NCBI GenBank assembly: GCA_036841525.1
Contig: DAITVZ010000019.1
Coordinates: 1-64,000 of the forward strand
Direction: 5' to 3'
Source of the DNA: JAAYEA01 sp012689325
Lineage (GTDB): Bacteria > Chloroflexota > Anaerolineae > JAAYEA01
Length of the DNA stretch: 64,000 nt
The position numbers and the translations under genes were made by a program. Shown here piece by piece: positions 7,093 to 15,248 of the stretch (positions are counted from its first letter, which is position 1; each line of letters starts with the position of its first letter). The notes beneath the pieces are model-generated. The model ran no database searches. It saw nothing but the letters and a program-made list of their open reading frames with translations, and was not told where the DNA came from.

Positions 7093-9540
7093 ATGCCCGA
7101 CGAACCGATCATCGCCTATTGCGTCAAGTGCCGCCAAAAGCGCGAAATGTCCGCGCCGCAGCCGGTCTATACCAGCGGCGGCGTCCCCGCCACCCAGGGG
7201 CCCTGCGCCGTCTGCGGCACCAAGCTGACCCGCATGGGGGCCACCCCCGCCCACGAGGGGCTCCCCAAGCCCGCGCGCGCGCCCAAGGAGACGCCAGCCC
7301 CGAAGGCGGCCAAGCCCAAGTCGGCGCCCCGGCGCGCCAGCGCTTCCGGCGAGGCGGGCGAGGCCCCGGCCAGCGACGCCGCGGGCAAAAAACTGGTCAT
7401 CGTCGAGTCCCCCGCCAAGGCCCGCACCATCGGGCGGTTCCTGGGCCGCGCCTATGCCGTCAAGGCCTCCGTCGGCCACGTCCGCGACCTGCCCAAGAGC
7501 AAGCTGGGGGTGGACGTGGAGGCCGGCTTTGCGCCGCAATACGTGATCCCCCGCGACAAGTTCAAGACGGTGGGCGAGCTCCGCGAGGCCGCCAAGGACG
7601 CCGGCGAGGTCTATCTGGCCACCGACCCCGACCGCGAGGGCGAGGCCATCGCCTGGCATGTGGCGGCGGCGCTGGGGCTGGCCCCGGCGCGCTATCGCCG
7701 CGTGGTCTTTCACGAGATCACCCCATCCGCCGTGCAGGAGGGCTTTGCCCACGCCCGCGACCTGGATATGGACCTGGTGAACGCCCAGCAGGCCCGGCGC
7801 GTGCTGGACCGCCTGGTGGGCTACCGCCTCAGCCCGCTCTTGTGGCGCAAGGTGCGGGGGCGGCTTTCCGCCGGGCGCGTCCAATCGGTGGCGGTGCGGC
7901 TGGTGGTGGAGCGCGAGCGCGAGATTCAGGCCTTTGTCCCGGTCGAGTATTGGTCCATCGAGGCCGAGCTGGACCAGCGCCACGCATCGCCCCCCGACCC
8001 GCGGGTGGGGTTCCTGGCCAAGCTGGCCCGCCTCGACGGGCAGGAGGCCGAGCTCAAGAACGAAACCGACGCGCTGGCCGCCGTCCGCGAGCTGGAGCGC
8101 GCCGCCTACCTGGTGGAGCGGGTCAAGAGCGGGCAGCGGGTCCGCCGCCCCGGCGCGCCGTTCATCACCAGCACGCTGCAACAGGAGGCCAACCGCCGCC
8201 TGGGGTTCACCGCCAAGCGGACCATGGCCGTGGCCCAGGGGCTCTACGAGGGCGTCAAGATCGCCGAGGGGACGGTGGGCCTGATCACCTACATGCGCAC
8301 CGACTCGGTGAACGTGGCGGCGGAGGCCCAGGCCGAGGCGCGCGGCTATATCCAGCAGGCTTTTGGCGAGGCCTATCTGCCCGCCACCCCGCCCGAGTAC
8401 AAGACCCGCGCCAAAAAGGCCCAGGAGGCCCACGAGGCGATCCGCCCCACCTCCACGCTGCGCACGCCGGAGCAGGTGGCGCCCTACCTGGACGGCGACC
8501 AGCAGCGCCTCTACGAGCTGATCTGGCGGCGCTTTGTCGCCAGCCAGATGAACCCCGCGATCTATGACACCATGACGGCGGATATCCTCGCCGGCGCGCC
8601 CAAGGAGCCGCTGCGGCTGGCCGTGGGCGAGACGTTGCCCGAGCCCGCGCTGCGCCAGGCGACCCAGGGCTGGCGCTACGGGCTCCGCGCCACCGGCTCG
8701 ACGCTGCGCTTCCCCGGCTATTTGGCCGTCTACCCCGACCTGCGCGAGGAGGCCGAGGCCGAGATGACGCTGCCGCCGCTGGCCGCGGGCGAGTGGCTCG
8801 ACCTGCTCGATCTGTTGCCCAAACAACATTTCACCCAGCCGCCGCCGCGCTATACCGAGGCGACGCTGGTGCAGGCACTGGAGGCGCTGGGCATCGGGCG
8901 GCCCAGCACCTACGCCCCGACCCTGTCTACCATCCAGAGCCGCGGCTATGTGGAGCGGCTGGACCGCGCCCTGCGCCCCACCGAGACCGGCTTGACCGTC
9001 AACGACTTGCTGGTGGAGCATTTCCCCGCCATCCTGGACTATGACTTTACGGCGCAGATGGAGGCCGACCTGGACCGCATCGCCGAGGGCGAGCAGGACT
9101 GGGTGGCGCTGCTGAGCGCGTTCTACGGCCCCTTCGAGCAGACGGTCAAGACCGCCGAGCAAGCCATGCCCAAGGTGGAGATCAAGGAAGAGGACCCGGG
9201 ACTCACCTGCCCCAGCTGCGGGTCCAAGATGGTGATCAAGTGGGGGCGCTTTGGCAAGTTTATCGCCTGCAGCAACTATCCCACGTGCCGCACCACCCAG
9301 CCGCTCCAGACCAAGGTGGGCGTCCCGTGCCCCAAGTGTGGCGGCGAGATCGTGGAACGCAAGACCAAGCGGGGGCGCATCTTTTACGGCTGCAACAAGT
9401 ACCCCAAGTGCGACTTTGCCTCGTGGAACCGGCCCGTGGCCCAGCCCTGCCCGCAATGCGGCGGGATGCTGACCCAGGCCGGCAAGAAGGGGCTGGTCTG
9501 CTCCGCCTGCGGCCACACCCTGCCCGCGCCCGCCGAATGA
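7093..9540 (+). CDS. topA: DNA topoisomerase I with an N-terminal DUF5679 zinc ribbon
   Basis: 815 residues. Type IA topoisomerase relaxes negative supercoils. An extra N-terminal module (residues 1-50) has Cys10, Cys13, Cys38 and Cys41 in the pattern of the small DUF5679 zinc-ribbon proteins, followed by an Ala/Pro/Lys linker to about residue 98. The core then begins KKLVIVESPAKARTIG (Toprim), with DPDREGEA near 178-185 and the active-site Tyr at residue 400 in TYMRTDS. Three C-terminal zinc ribbons follow (CPSCGSK, CPKCGGE, CPQCGGM). The start at 7093 is chosen because it follows AGGGGGAA and lies behind the promoter; the frame is open upstream. The N-terminal fusion is unusual compared with standard TopA. 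Confidence 0.95.
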   Translation: MPDEPIIAYCVKCRQKREMSAPQPVYTSGGVPATQGPCAVCGTKLTRMGATPAHEGLPKPARAPKETPAPKAAKPKSAPRRASASGEAGEAPASDAAGKKLVIVESPAKARTIGRFLGRAYAVKASVGHVRDLPKSKLGVDVEAGFAPQYVIPRDKFKTVGELREAAKDAGEVYLATDPDREGEAIAWHVAAALGLAPARYRRVVFHEITPSAVQEGFAHARDLDMDLVNAQQARRVLDRLVGYRLSPLLWRKVRGRLSAGRVQSVAVRLVVEREREIQAFVPVEYWSIEAELDQRHASPPDPRVGFLAKLARLDGQEAELKNETDALAAVRELERAAYLVERVKSGQRVRRPGAPFITSTLQQEANRRLGFTAKRTMAVAQGLYEGVKIAEGTVGLITYMRTDSVNVAAEAQAEARGYIQQAFGEAYLPATPPEYKTRAKKAQEAHEAIRPTSTLRTPEQVAPYLDGDQQRLYELIWRRFVASQMNPAIYDTMTADILAGAPKEPLRLAVGETLPEPALRQATQGWRYGLRATGSTLRFPGYLAVYPDLREEAEAEMTLPPLAAGEWLDLLDLLPKQHFTQPPPRYTEATLVQALEALGIGRPSTYAPTLSTIQSRGYVERLDRALRPTETGLTVNDLLVEHFPAILDYDFTAQMEADLDRIAEGEQDWVALLSAFYGPFEQTVKTAEQAMPKVEIKEEDPGLTCPSCGSKMVIKWGRFGKFIACSNYPTCRTTQPLQTKVGVPCPKCGGEIVERKTKRGRIFYGCNKYPKCDFASWNRPVAQPCPQCGGMLTQAGKKGLVCSACGHTLPAPAE

Positions 9541-9623
9541 GCCGGCGCCGCAACCAGAGGCCGCGCCCTGCGTATAGATAGCGAGTTTCGAGAGAGCGCA
9601 GACTGCCATAAGGAGAGTGTGAC

Positions 9624-9881
9624 ATGACCGAGGAGAAACCGGCCTACCGCGAAGAGTTCAAGACCACCGGCGAGAATCTGCTCGCCAAGGTGAAAGAGCT
9701 GCTGCACGAGGGCAACATCCGCCGCCTGATCATCAAGAACGACGAGGGCAAGACCCTGATCGAGGTCCCGCTGACGGTGGGCGTGGTGGGCATCGCCTTG
9801 CTCCCCACCCTGGCCGCCATCGGCGCCGTCGCCGCGCTGGTCACGGACTGCTCCATCATCGTGGAAAAGTCCGAGGCGTAG
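9624..9881 (+). CDS. DUF4342 small protein
   Basis: 85 residues. The order is typical of DUF4342: an amphipathic N-terminal helix (TTGENLLAKVKELLHEGN), a short strand pair (RRLIIKND, TLIEVPLTVG), then a hydrophobic helix (GVVGIALLPTLAAIGAVAAL) and a short tail. It is probably membrane-associated. The biochemical role of the family is unknown. The ATG follows AAGGAGAG. It sits 83 nt after topA and may share its transcript. Confidence 0.8.
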   Translation: MTEEKPAYREEFKTTGENLLAKVKELLHEGNIRRLIIKNDEGKTLIEVPLTVGVVGIALLPTLAAIGAVAALVTDCSIIVEKSEA

Positions 9882-9910
9882 CGGCCCGCCGGGTTTGCTG
9901 ACCGGCCCCC

Positions 9911-9978
9911 AGCCACGGATTGGACGAATTGAGCGATTCCGAGTATGCTCAATTCGGGCCGTTCGTGGCTGTTTTGTT
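9911..9978 (+). other. Nested hairpin between DUF4342 and the next gene
   Basis: Outer arms AGCCACG (9911-9917) / CGTGGCT (9964-9970) and inner 9-bp arms GAATTGAGC (9926-9934) / GCTCAATTC (9947-9955), followed by GTTTTGTT. This could be the terminator of the DUF4342 transcript or a structured leader for the gene at 10011. Confidence 0.5.
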
Positions 9979-10010
9979 GCCCCGCGGCGACCAGAGCAAG
10001 GAGTGAGCTT

Positions 10011-10433
10011 GTGAGCGAAAACGTGCGCCGCCCCGCGCTGTTCGAGGGGCTGGTCTATGATGAGGGCGGGCGGCTGCTCGAGGTGGCCTACGTCGGCAAT
10101 TCGCCCTGCTATGTGCTGCTGGACGGCGACTTTCGCCGCCACATCGACAGCGCCGGCATCGACCAGCCGGTGCTGGCCATGTTCCGCGACCAGGCGCTGG
10201 CGAATGAGGACCTGGTCACGACCAAGATGATGGAGATGCTGGGCAAGGACGACATCTTTACCAAGGCGATGATCCTGGACTCGTTCAAGAACATCGACCG
10301 CATCATGGAGATCGGCTTGCCCGAGGACGCCCGCAACATGCTGGGCATGATCGGCTTTCGCATCGTCATCGACTCGCATGGCGAGATCGTCGAGGTCAAG
10401 CTGCCGCAGGAATCCGGCGGCTGGGAGGAATGA
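10011..10433 (+). CDS. Conserved-looking protein of unknown function
   Basis: 140 residues, acidic and apparently soluble. No family recognised. It starts SENVRRPALFEGLVYDEGGR, contains VAYVGNSPCYVLLDGDFRRH (strand-turn-strand), a central helical part (NEDLVTTKMMEMLGKDDIF, then MILDSFKNIDRI) and ends with a strand pair (GFRIVIDSHGEIVEVKL). The GTG at 10011 is chosen because AAGGAGTG lies 6-7 nt upstream; the open frame extends 22 codons further with no good site. It stops 2 nt before the KDG kinase start, so the two are probably co-translated. Whether it has a role in sugar-acid metabolism is open. Confidence 0.7.
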   Translation: MSENVRRPALFEGLVYDEGGRLLEVAYVGNSPCYVLLDGDFRRHIDSAGIDQPVLAMFRDQALANEDLVTTKMMEMLGKDDIFTKAMILDSFKNIDRIMEIGLPEDARNMLGMIGFRIVIDSHGEIVEVKLPQESGGWEE

Positions 10434-10435
10434 GG

Positions 10436-11581
10436 ATGGCCTTCGAGTTCGATATCCTGCGCGACGACCTGACCGGCCTGGGGCGGGGCCCGGCCTTTGT
10501 CGCCTTTGGCGAGACCATGGTGCGGGACATGCCCGCCGACAACCAGCGGCCCGAGCGGACCCAGCAGGTCTGGCTCTCCATGGCGGGGAGCGAGCTGACC
10601 CTCGCTGTGACCCTCAGCCGCCTGGGCGTCCCCTCGAGCTATATCACCCGCGTGCCCGATAACCCCTATGGCTGGATGTTGCGCAACCTGGCCCGCGAGC
10701 AGGGGCTGGATACGGCGCATTTCGTCTGGGCCGACCGCGCCGACCTGATGGGGCGCTTCATGTACGAACTGGGGCGCTCCCCCCGGCCGGGGACGGTCTG
10801 GTACCAGCGCAAGCACTCGGCGGCCAGCCAGCTCGGCGCGGGGATGGTGGACTGGGGCGCGGCGCTGCGCGAGGCGCGGCTGTTCCATACCTCCGGCATC
10901 ACTTTTGCCCTCGCCAACCACAGCGGCTACCCGCGCAACCATCTCCTGGAGGCCTTCCAGGAGGCGGCCGCGGCCAAGCCCGCCGGCTGCCTGGTGGGCC
11001 TGGACTTTAACTATCGCAGCACCCTCTGGAGCGTGGCCCAGTGCAAGGCGGCGCTCACGCCGGTCCTGACCGACCACGTGGACGTGCTCATCACCACCAT
11101 CGAGGACATGGCCGGCGTCTATGGCATGTCCTGCGGGCGCGTCTCCGCCGCCGAGATCGAAAAGGGCGACATCGGGCGGCTGGAAGACGAGGACGTGCGC
11201 GCCTTTCTCCAGGAGCTGACCGAGCGCTTCCGGCTGCGGGTCGCCGGCGTCACCATCCGCTACCCCGATAGCCACGAGCAGCACCGCTGGGAGGCCGCGG
11301 CCATGGACGCCCAGGGCCATTTCTTCCGCTCCCCCGCCATCCGCCCCATCGTCCTGCTGGATCGCCTGGGCGGCGGGGATACCTGGAACGGCGGCTTTTA
11401 TTACGGCCTGCTCACCGAGCCGGACCCCGAGCGCGCCCTGGCCAAGGGCGTGCTGGTGGGCGACGCCGCCACCCGGCTCAAGCAGACGCTGATGTACGAC
11501 CTGCCCATCATCACTAAGGCCGAGGTGCAAGCGCTCTTGCGCGCCGACCTGCGCGGCGGCGGCAAGCGCACGACGCGGTAG
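10436..11581 (+). CDS. kdgK: PfkB-family sugar kinase, probably 2-keto-3-deoxygluconate kinase
   Basis: 381 residues. PfkB/ribokinase fold: AFGETMVRDMP near the N-terminus, a substrate-lid region with MAGSELTLAVTLSRLG, and the C-terminal anion-hole and catalytic motif DRLGGGDTWNGGF, where the second Asp is the catalytic base. The family phosphorylates sugars or sugar acids with ATP. The assignment to KDG rests on the next gene, a KDPG aldolase: the kinase would make KDPG and the aldolase would cleave it to pyruvate and glyceraldehyde 3-phosphate. The ATG at 10436 is better spaced from GGAGG than the one at 10430. It is longer than typical KdgK (about 310-340) because of an insertion around residues 235-260. 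Confidence 0.75.
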   Translation: MAFEFDILRDDLTGLGRGPAFVAFGETMVRDMPADNQRPERTQQVWLSMAGSELTLAVTLSRLGVPSSYITRVPDNPYGWMLRNLAREQGLDTAHFVWADRADLMGRFMYELGRSPRPGTVWYQRKHSAASQLGAGMVDWGAALREARLFHTSGITFALANHSGYPRNHLLEAFQEAAAAKPAGCLVGLDFNYRSTLWSVAQCKAALTPVLTDHVDVLITTIEDMAGVYGMSCGRVSAAEIEKGDIGRLEDEDVRAFLQELTERFRLRVAGVTIRYPDSHEQHRWEAAAMDAQGHFFRSPAIRPIVLLDRLGGGDTWNGGFYYGLLTEPDPERALAKGVLVGDAATRLKQTLMYDLPIITKAEVQALLRADLRGGGKRTTR

Positions 11582-11587
11582 GAGCTT

Positions 11588-11698
11588 GCACCGCAGAGAC
11601 GCTGTGGACGCAGAGGATAGATGGGATGAAGAGACCCCAGACGCCTCTTTCAGCCTCTTGTTTCTCTTCCCTCTGCACTCTCTGCGCCTCTGCGGTGC
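11588..11698. repeat. Imperfect long inverted repeat between kdgK and eda
   Basis: Arms of 29 nt at 11588-11616 and 11670-11698. Both end in the 11-bp match GCACCGCAGAG / CTCTGCGGTGC and share most of the rest. It carries the CTCTGCGCCTCTGCGGTG-type sequence scattered in many environmental bacterial genomes. Separating cotranscribed genes, it could form a large hairpin in the mRNA. Confidence 0.7.
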
Positions 11699-11719
11699 GA
11701 CCTTATCATGGAGGTTAGG

Positions 11720-12367
11720 ATGAACCATCATGCCCAGCTCGAGCTGATTCGCCGGACCGGCGTCATCGCCATCATGCGCGCCAAGAGCTCCGACCAACTG
11801 CTCGCCGCGGCGGACGCCATCCGCGCCGGCGGCGTGGCGGCCATCGAGGTCACCATGACCACGCCCGGCGCGCTGGCGGTGATCGAGCAGGCCGCCTCGC
11901 GCTACGGCGAGGACGTGCTTTTTGGCGCCGGCACCGTGCTGGACGCCGAGAGCGCCCGCGCCGCCATCCTCTCCGGGGCCCAGTTCATCGTGGCCCCCTC
12001 GCTGGACCTGGCGACCATCGCCCTTTGCCGCCGCCACAGCGTGCCGGTCTTTCCCGGCGCCTTCACCGCCACCGAGATCGTCGCGGCCTGGCAGGCCGGC
12101 GCCGACATGGTCAAGGTCTTTCCCGCCAGCCTGGGCGGCCCCGCGCTGATCAAGGCGCTCAAGGCCCCCCTGCCGCAGATCGACCTGGTGCCGGTGGGCG
12201 GCGTGGAGCTGGACAACGCCGCCGATTTCATCCGCGCCGGATCGGCGGCGCTGGGCGTGGGCAGCGCGCTGGTGGACCAAAAGCTGCTGGACAACCGGGA
12301 TTTCGCCACGCTCACCGAGCGCGCGCGGCGTTTCATCGAAGCCGTGGCCCAGGGCCGGGGCAAATAG
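11720..12367 (+). CDS. eda: KDPG/KHG aldolase
   Basis: 215 residues, the normal length. This class I (Schiff-base) aldolase cleaves 2-keto-3-deoxy-6-phosphogluconate to pyruvate and glyceraldehyde 3-phosphate. Seen: the IEVTMTTPGAL segment with the catalytic Glu, FGAGTVLD, and MVKVFPAS with the Schiff-base Lys. GGAGG lies 5 nt before the ATG at 11720, so this start is preferred over 11708. It follows the KDG kinase and precedes an SDR dehydrogenase, forming a sugar-acid module. Confidence 0.92.
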   Translation: MNHHAQLELIRRTGVIAIMRAKSSDQLLAAADAIRAGGVAAIEVTMTTPGALAVIEQAASRYGEDVLFGAGTVLDAESARAAILSGAQFIVAPSLDLATIALCRRHSVPVFPGAFTATEIVAAWQAGADMVKVFPASLGGPALIKALKAPLPQIDLVPVGGVELDNAADFIRAGSAALGVGSALVDQKLLDNRDFATLTERARRFIEAVAQGRGK

Positions 12368-12390
12368 CGGGGCGGGGAAAGGGGTCGCAC

Positions 12391-13137
12391 ATGGGTTCGC
12401 AGGGACGTGTGGCGGTGGTGACCGGCGGGGCGCGGGGGATCGGCCGGGCCATCTGCCTGGCGCTGGCTCGCCAGGGGGCCGACGTGGCCATCGCGGATTT
12501 GAACCTGCCCGCCGCGGACGAGCTCGCCGCCGAGATCGAGGCGCTGGGCCGCCGCGCGCTGGCGCTGCGGGTGGACGTCTCGCGCCGGGACGAGGTCCGC
12601 GAGATGGTGGGGCGCATCGTGGCGGCCTGGGGGCGGCTCGATATCCTGGTCAACAACGCCGCCATCTGCCCCATGGCCCCCTTTGACCAGATCACCGACG
12701 AGCAGTGGGCCCGCACCCTGGCCATCAACCTGCAGGGGCCCTTTATCTGCTCGCAAGAGGCCGTCAAGGTCATGAAGCCGCAGGGCTGGGGGCGGATCAT
12801 CGCCATCTCGTCCGTGGCGGGCAAGATGGGCAGCGTCCGCTCCGGCGCCGACTATTCCGCCTCCAAGGGCGGCGTCATCGCGCTGACCATGTGCATCGCC
12901 CGGACCTATGCGCGCTCCGGCATCACCGCCAACGTGGTGGCCCCCGGCACGGTCCACACCGACCTCAACCGCAACTGGCCGCAGGAGGCGCTGGACGATC
13001 TGGAGCAGCGCACGCCCTTGGGTTACCTGGCCGAGCCGGAGGACATCGCCGCGGCGGTGGCCTTTCTCGCCTCCGACGAGGCCCGCTACATCACCGGCGA
13101 GGTGCTGGACGTCAACGGCGGCTTTCTGATGGATTGA
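12391..13137 (+). CDS. Short-chain dehydrogenase/reductase (KduD/FabG-like)
   Basis: 248 residues, classical SDR. The cofactor loop is VVTGGARGIGRAI at residues 9-21, then VDVSRRDEV, LVNNAAICPM, the catalytic Ser in ISSVAG, Tyr and Lys in YSASKGG, and a C-terminal GEVLDVNGGF. The residues after the second strand (IADLN) contain an acidic residue, which favours NAD(H) over NADP(H). Behind kdgK and eda, a role as 2-dehydro-3-deoxygluconate 5-dehydrogenase (KduD) or an aldonate dehydrogenase is reasonable but unproven. The start is fixed by GGGGAAAGGGG upstream of the ATG at 12391. Confidence 0.88.
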   Translation: MGSQGRVAVVTGGARGIGRAICLALARQGADVAIADLNLPAADELAAEIEALGRRALALRVDVSRRDEVREMVGRIVAAWGRLDILVNNAAICPMAPFDQITDEQWARTLAINLQGPFICSQEAVKVMKPQGWGRIIAISSVAGKMGSVRSGADYSASKGGVIALTMCIARTYARSGITANVVAPGTVHTDLNRNWPQEALDDLEQRTPLGYLAEPEDIAAAVAFLASDEARYITGEVLDVNGGFLMD

Positions 13138-13143
13138 TCTAGG

Positions 13144-13185
13144 CATGACGGCGGTCATGGCCGCGGCCCGGCGGTGTGCTATGCT
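13144..13185 (+). promoter_or_regulatory. Extended -10 promoter with an upstream palindrome
   Basis: TGCTATGCT (hexamer 13180-13185) is an extended -10. The palindrome CATGAC/GTCATG (13144-13149 and 13154-13159) lies at about the -35 position and could be an operator for the gene at 13218. Confidence 0.45.
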
Positions 13186-13217
13186 AAGGAGCATGGAACG
13201 CGCAAAGGAGGAACACA

Positions 13218-14213
13218 ATGGCTGATCTGCAAACCACCTACATGGGCCTCAAGCTCGCTAACCCCATCATCGCCGGCGCCAGCCGGCTCACCTCCAAAGT
13301 CGATGGCATCAAAAAGCTGGCGGACGCGGGCGCCGGCGCCGTCGTGCTCAGCTCGCTCTTTGAGGAGCAGATCCAACTGGAGCGGGCGCGCCTTGAAGAG
13401 GACCGCACCCGCTGGGACGAGATGTACGCCGAGATGACCTCCATGTTCCCGCACATCGAGCACGCCGGGCCGGAGGAGCACCTGGCCCTGGTGCGCAAGG
13501 CCAAAGAGGCGGCGGGCGTGCCGATCATCGCCAGCCTCAACGCGATCACCCCCGAGACCTGGGTCGAATACGCCCAGCGCCTGGCCGAGGCGGGGGCCGA
13601 CGCCCTGGAGCTCAACTTTTACGCCACGCCGACCGACCTGAGCCGCCCCGGCCGCGAGATCGAGGCCGAGCAGGTGTCCATCGCCCAGCAGGTGCGGCGC
13701 GCCGTGGCCGTCCCCATCAGCGCCAAGCTCAGCCCCTTTTACGCCAACCCCCTGAACGTCATCGCTCGCCTGGACAAGGCCGGGGTCAAGGGGTTCGTCC
13801 TCTTTAACCGCTTCTTCCAGCCCGATATCGACATCAAAAAAGAGGCCAACACCTTCCCGCTGAGCCTGAGCCACGAGGGCGACTATGGGCTGTCGCTGCG
13901 CTATGCTGGGCTGCTCTACGGCCAGATCAAGGCCGACATCTGCGCCAGCACCGGCATCACCACCGGCGAGGACGTGGCCAAGTTGCTGCTGGCCGGGGCC
14001 GGGTGCGTGCAGGTGGTGACCACGCTATACAAGAACGGCGCCGACCAGCTCGGCAAGATGAAGCGGGCGCTGGAAGCGTGGATGGAAGGCAAGGGGCACG
14101 CGACGCTGGCCGATTTCCGGGGCAAGCTGGCTCGCGCCAACCAGGCCGACCCCTGGGCCTACGAGCGGGCGCAATACGTGCGCACGCTGCTGCGGCCCAA
14201 TCCGCTGGACTGA
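13218..14213 (+). CDS. Dihydroorotate dehydrogenase-like flavoprotein
   Basis: 331 residues. A TIM-barrel protein of the dihydroorotate dehydrogenase-like group: MGLKLANPIIAGAS at the start, ALELNFYATP near residue 131, ISAKLSPFYAN near 171, and the C-terminal phosphate/FMN loop CASTGITTGEDVAKLLLAGA near 236-255. It differs from true PyrD in the central motif, and no pyr genes are nearby, so it should not be named pyrD. Its electron partner and substrate are unknown. The ATG follows AAAGGAGGAACACA. The gene has its own promoter. Confidence 0.8.
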   Translation: MADLQTTYMGLKLANPIIAGASRLTSKVDGIKKLADAGAGAVVLSSLFEEQIQLERARLEEDRTRWDEMYAEMTSMFPHIEHAGPEEHLALVRKAKEAAGVPIIASLNAITPETWVEYAQRLAEAGADALELNFYATPTDLSRPGREIEAEQVSIAQQVRRAVAVPISAKLSPFYANPLNVIARLDKAGVKGFVLFNRFFQPDIDIKKEANTFPLSLSHEGDYGLSLRYAGLLYGQIKADICASTGITTGEDVAKLLLAGAGCVQVVTTLYKNGADQLGKMKRALEAWMEGKGHATLADFRGKLARANQADPWAYERAQYVRTLLRPNPLD

Positions 14214-14221
14214 AAAAGCAA

Positions 14222-14253
14222 GAGCCCCCAAGGCTGGTTAGCCTTGGGGGCTC
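14222..14253. terminator. Terminator between convergent genes
   Basis: Thirteen-base arms GAGCCCCCAAGGC / GCCTTGGGGGCTC around TGGTTA. The T-rich tail is on the minus strand, so it mainly ends the era transcript. Confidence 0.8.
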
Positions 14254-14258
14254 GCCGC

Positions 14259-15197
14259 TCACCTGCGTGGCGGCGCGTAGCCCAGCCGCTTGAGCAGGTG
14301 CGGCTCCTTGCGCCAGTTCTTGAGCACCTTGACCCACAGCTCCAAAAAGACCTTGCCGCCGGTCATCGCCTCGATCTCGGCGCGGGCCGCCTGGCCGATC
14401 CGCTTGAGCATGCTCCCCTGGGCGCCGATGATGATGCCCTTTTGCGATTCCTTTTCCACAAAGACGTTGGCGGCAATGTAGGTCGAGCCGTCCTCGCGCT
14501 CCTTGTACTCCTCCACCACCACCGCCACGGCGTGGGGCACCTCTTGCTCCAGGTGGTTGAGCACCTGCTCGCGGATCATCTCGGCGGCGATGCTGCGCAT
14601 GTACTGGTCCGTCACCTGCTCCTCGGGAAAGTAGCGCGGCCCCAGCGGCAGCCGCTGGATCATCGCCTGCAAGAGCGCGTCCAGCCCGGCCCCTTGCAGC
14701 GCCGAGATGACCAGGTCGCCATCGAAGGTCCCCAGCGCGCGATAGGCCGCCGCCCGCGCCTCCACCGCCTCCGCCGGGACCAGGTCCGCCTTGTTCAGCA
14801 GCAAGAGCTTGGGCGCGCGCACGGCGCTGACCAGCTTGGCGATGGCCCGGTCGGCCCCGTCGGGCTCGCCGGAGAGGTCCACCAGGAAGCAGACCAGGTC
14901 GGCATCCGGGATGGCCTGCTTGGCGCTGGCGACCATGTACTCGCCCAGGGCGTGGTGGGGCAGGTGGATGCCCGGCGTGTCCACAAAGATCAGTTGTGCC
15001 TCCGGGCGGGTGAGGATGCCCAGCAACGGCTGGCGGGTGGTCTGCGGCTTGGGCGAGACGATGGCGACCTTTTGCCCCAGGAGCGCGTTCATCAGCGTGG
15101 ACTTGCCCACGTTGGGCTTGCCGATCACCGCCACATAGCCGGAGCGATGGTCCGCCGGCAGCTCTTCCGAGATGGTCAGTTCGGGTTCGGTGGTCAT
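14259..15197 (-). CDS. era: GTPase Era
   Basis: 312 residues. Ras-like GTPase with a C-terminal KH domain that binds the 3' end of 16S rRNA during 30S maturation. Motifs: G1 GKPNVGKS, switch region QTTRQPLLG, G3 DTPGIH, G4 NKAD, and in the KH domain the GIIIGAQGSMLKRIG loop near residues 263-277. An acidic N-terminal stretch of about 20 residues precedes the GTPase domain. It is downstream of the uspA/transporter pair but separated by a palindromic repeat. Confidence 0.96.
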   Translation of the reverse strand: MTTEPELTISEELPADHRSGYVAVIGKPNVGKSTLMNALLGQKVAIVSPKPQTTRQPLLGILTRPEAQLIFVDTPGIHLPHHALGEYMVASAKQAIPDADLVCFLVDLSGEPDGADRAIAKLVSAVRAPKLLLLNKADLVPAEAVEARAAAYRALGTFDGDLVISALQGAGLDALLQAMIQRLPLGPRYFPEEQVTDQYMRSIAAEMIREQVLNHLEQEVPHAVAVVVEEYKEREDGSTYIAANVFVEKESQKGIIIGAQGSMLKRIGQAARAEIEAMTGGKVFLELWVKVLKNWRKEPHLLKRLGYAPPRR

Positions 15198-15214
15198 GGG
15201 CTGGTCCTCTTTCT

Positions 15215-15248
15215 AGACCCTAAAGGTCTTCCGAGACCTTTAGGGTCT
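15215..15248. repeat. 34-bp palindrome, copy 1
   Basis: AGACCCTAAAGGTCT (15215-15229) and AGACCTTTAGGGTCT (15234-15248) are exact inverted arms with a 4-nt spacer. A second copy is at 51838-51871. Here it overlaps the 3' end of the transporter gene and codes for its last residues. Confidence 0.85.

Noticed and set aside
6778..9609. 943-codon minus-strand frame opposite topA
   Set aside because: It is the antisense shadow of a clearly conserved gene in GC-rich DNA. Its translation is rich in Gly, Ala, Arg and His without any motif.
10109..12280. 723-codon minus-strand frame across kdgK and eda
   Set aside because: Antisense shadow. Both plus-strand genes have family motifs and ribosome binding sites.
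13218..14213. Naming the TIM-barrel flavoprotein pyrD
   Set aside because: The orotate-binding motif differs from true dihydroorotate dehydrogenases and no pyrimidine genes are adjacent.
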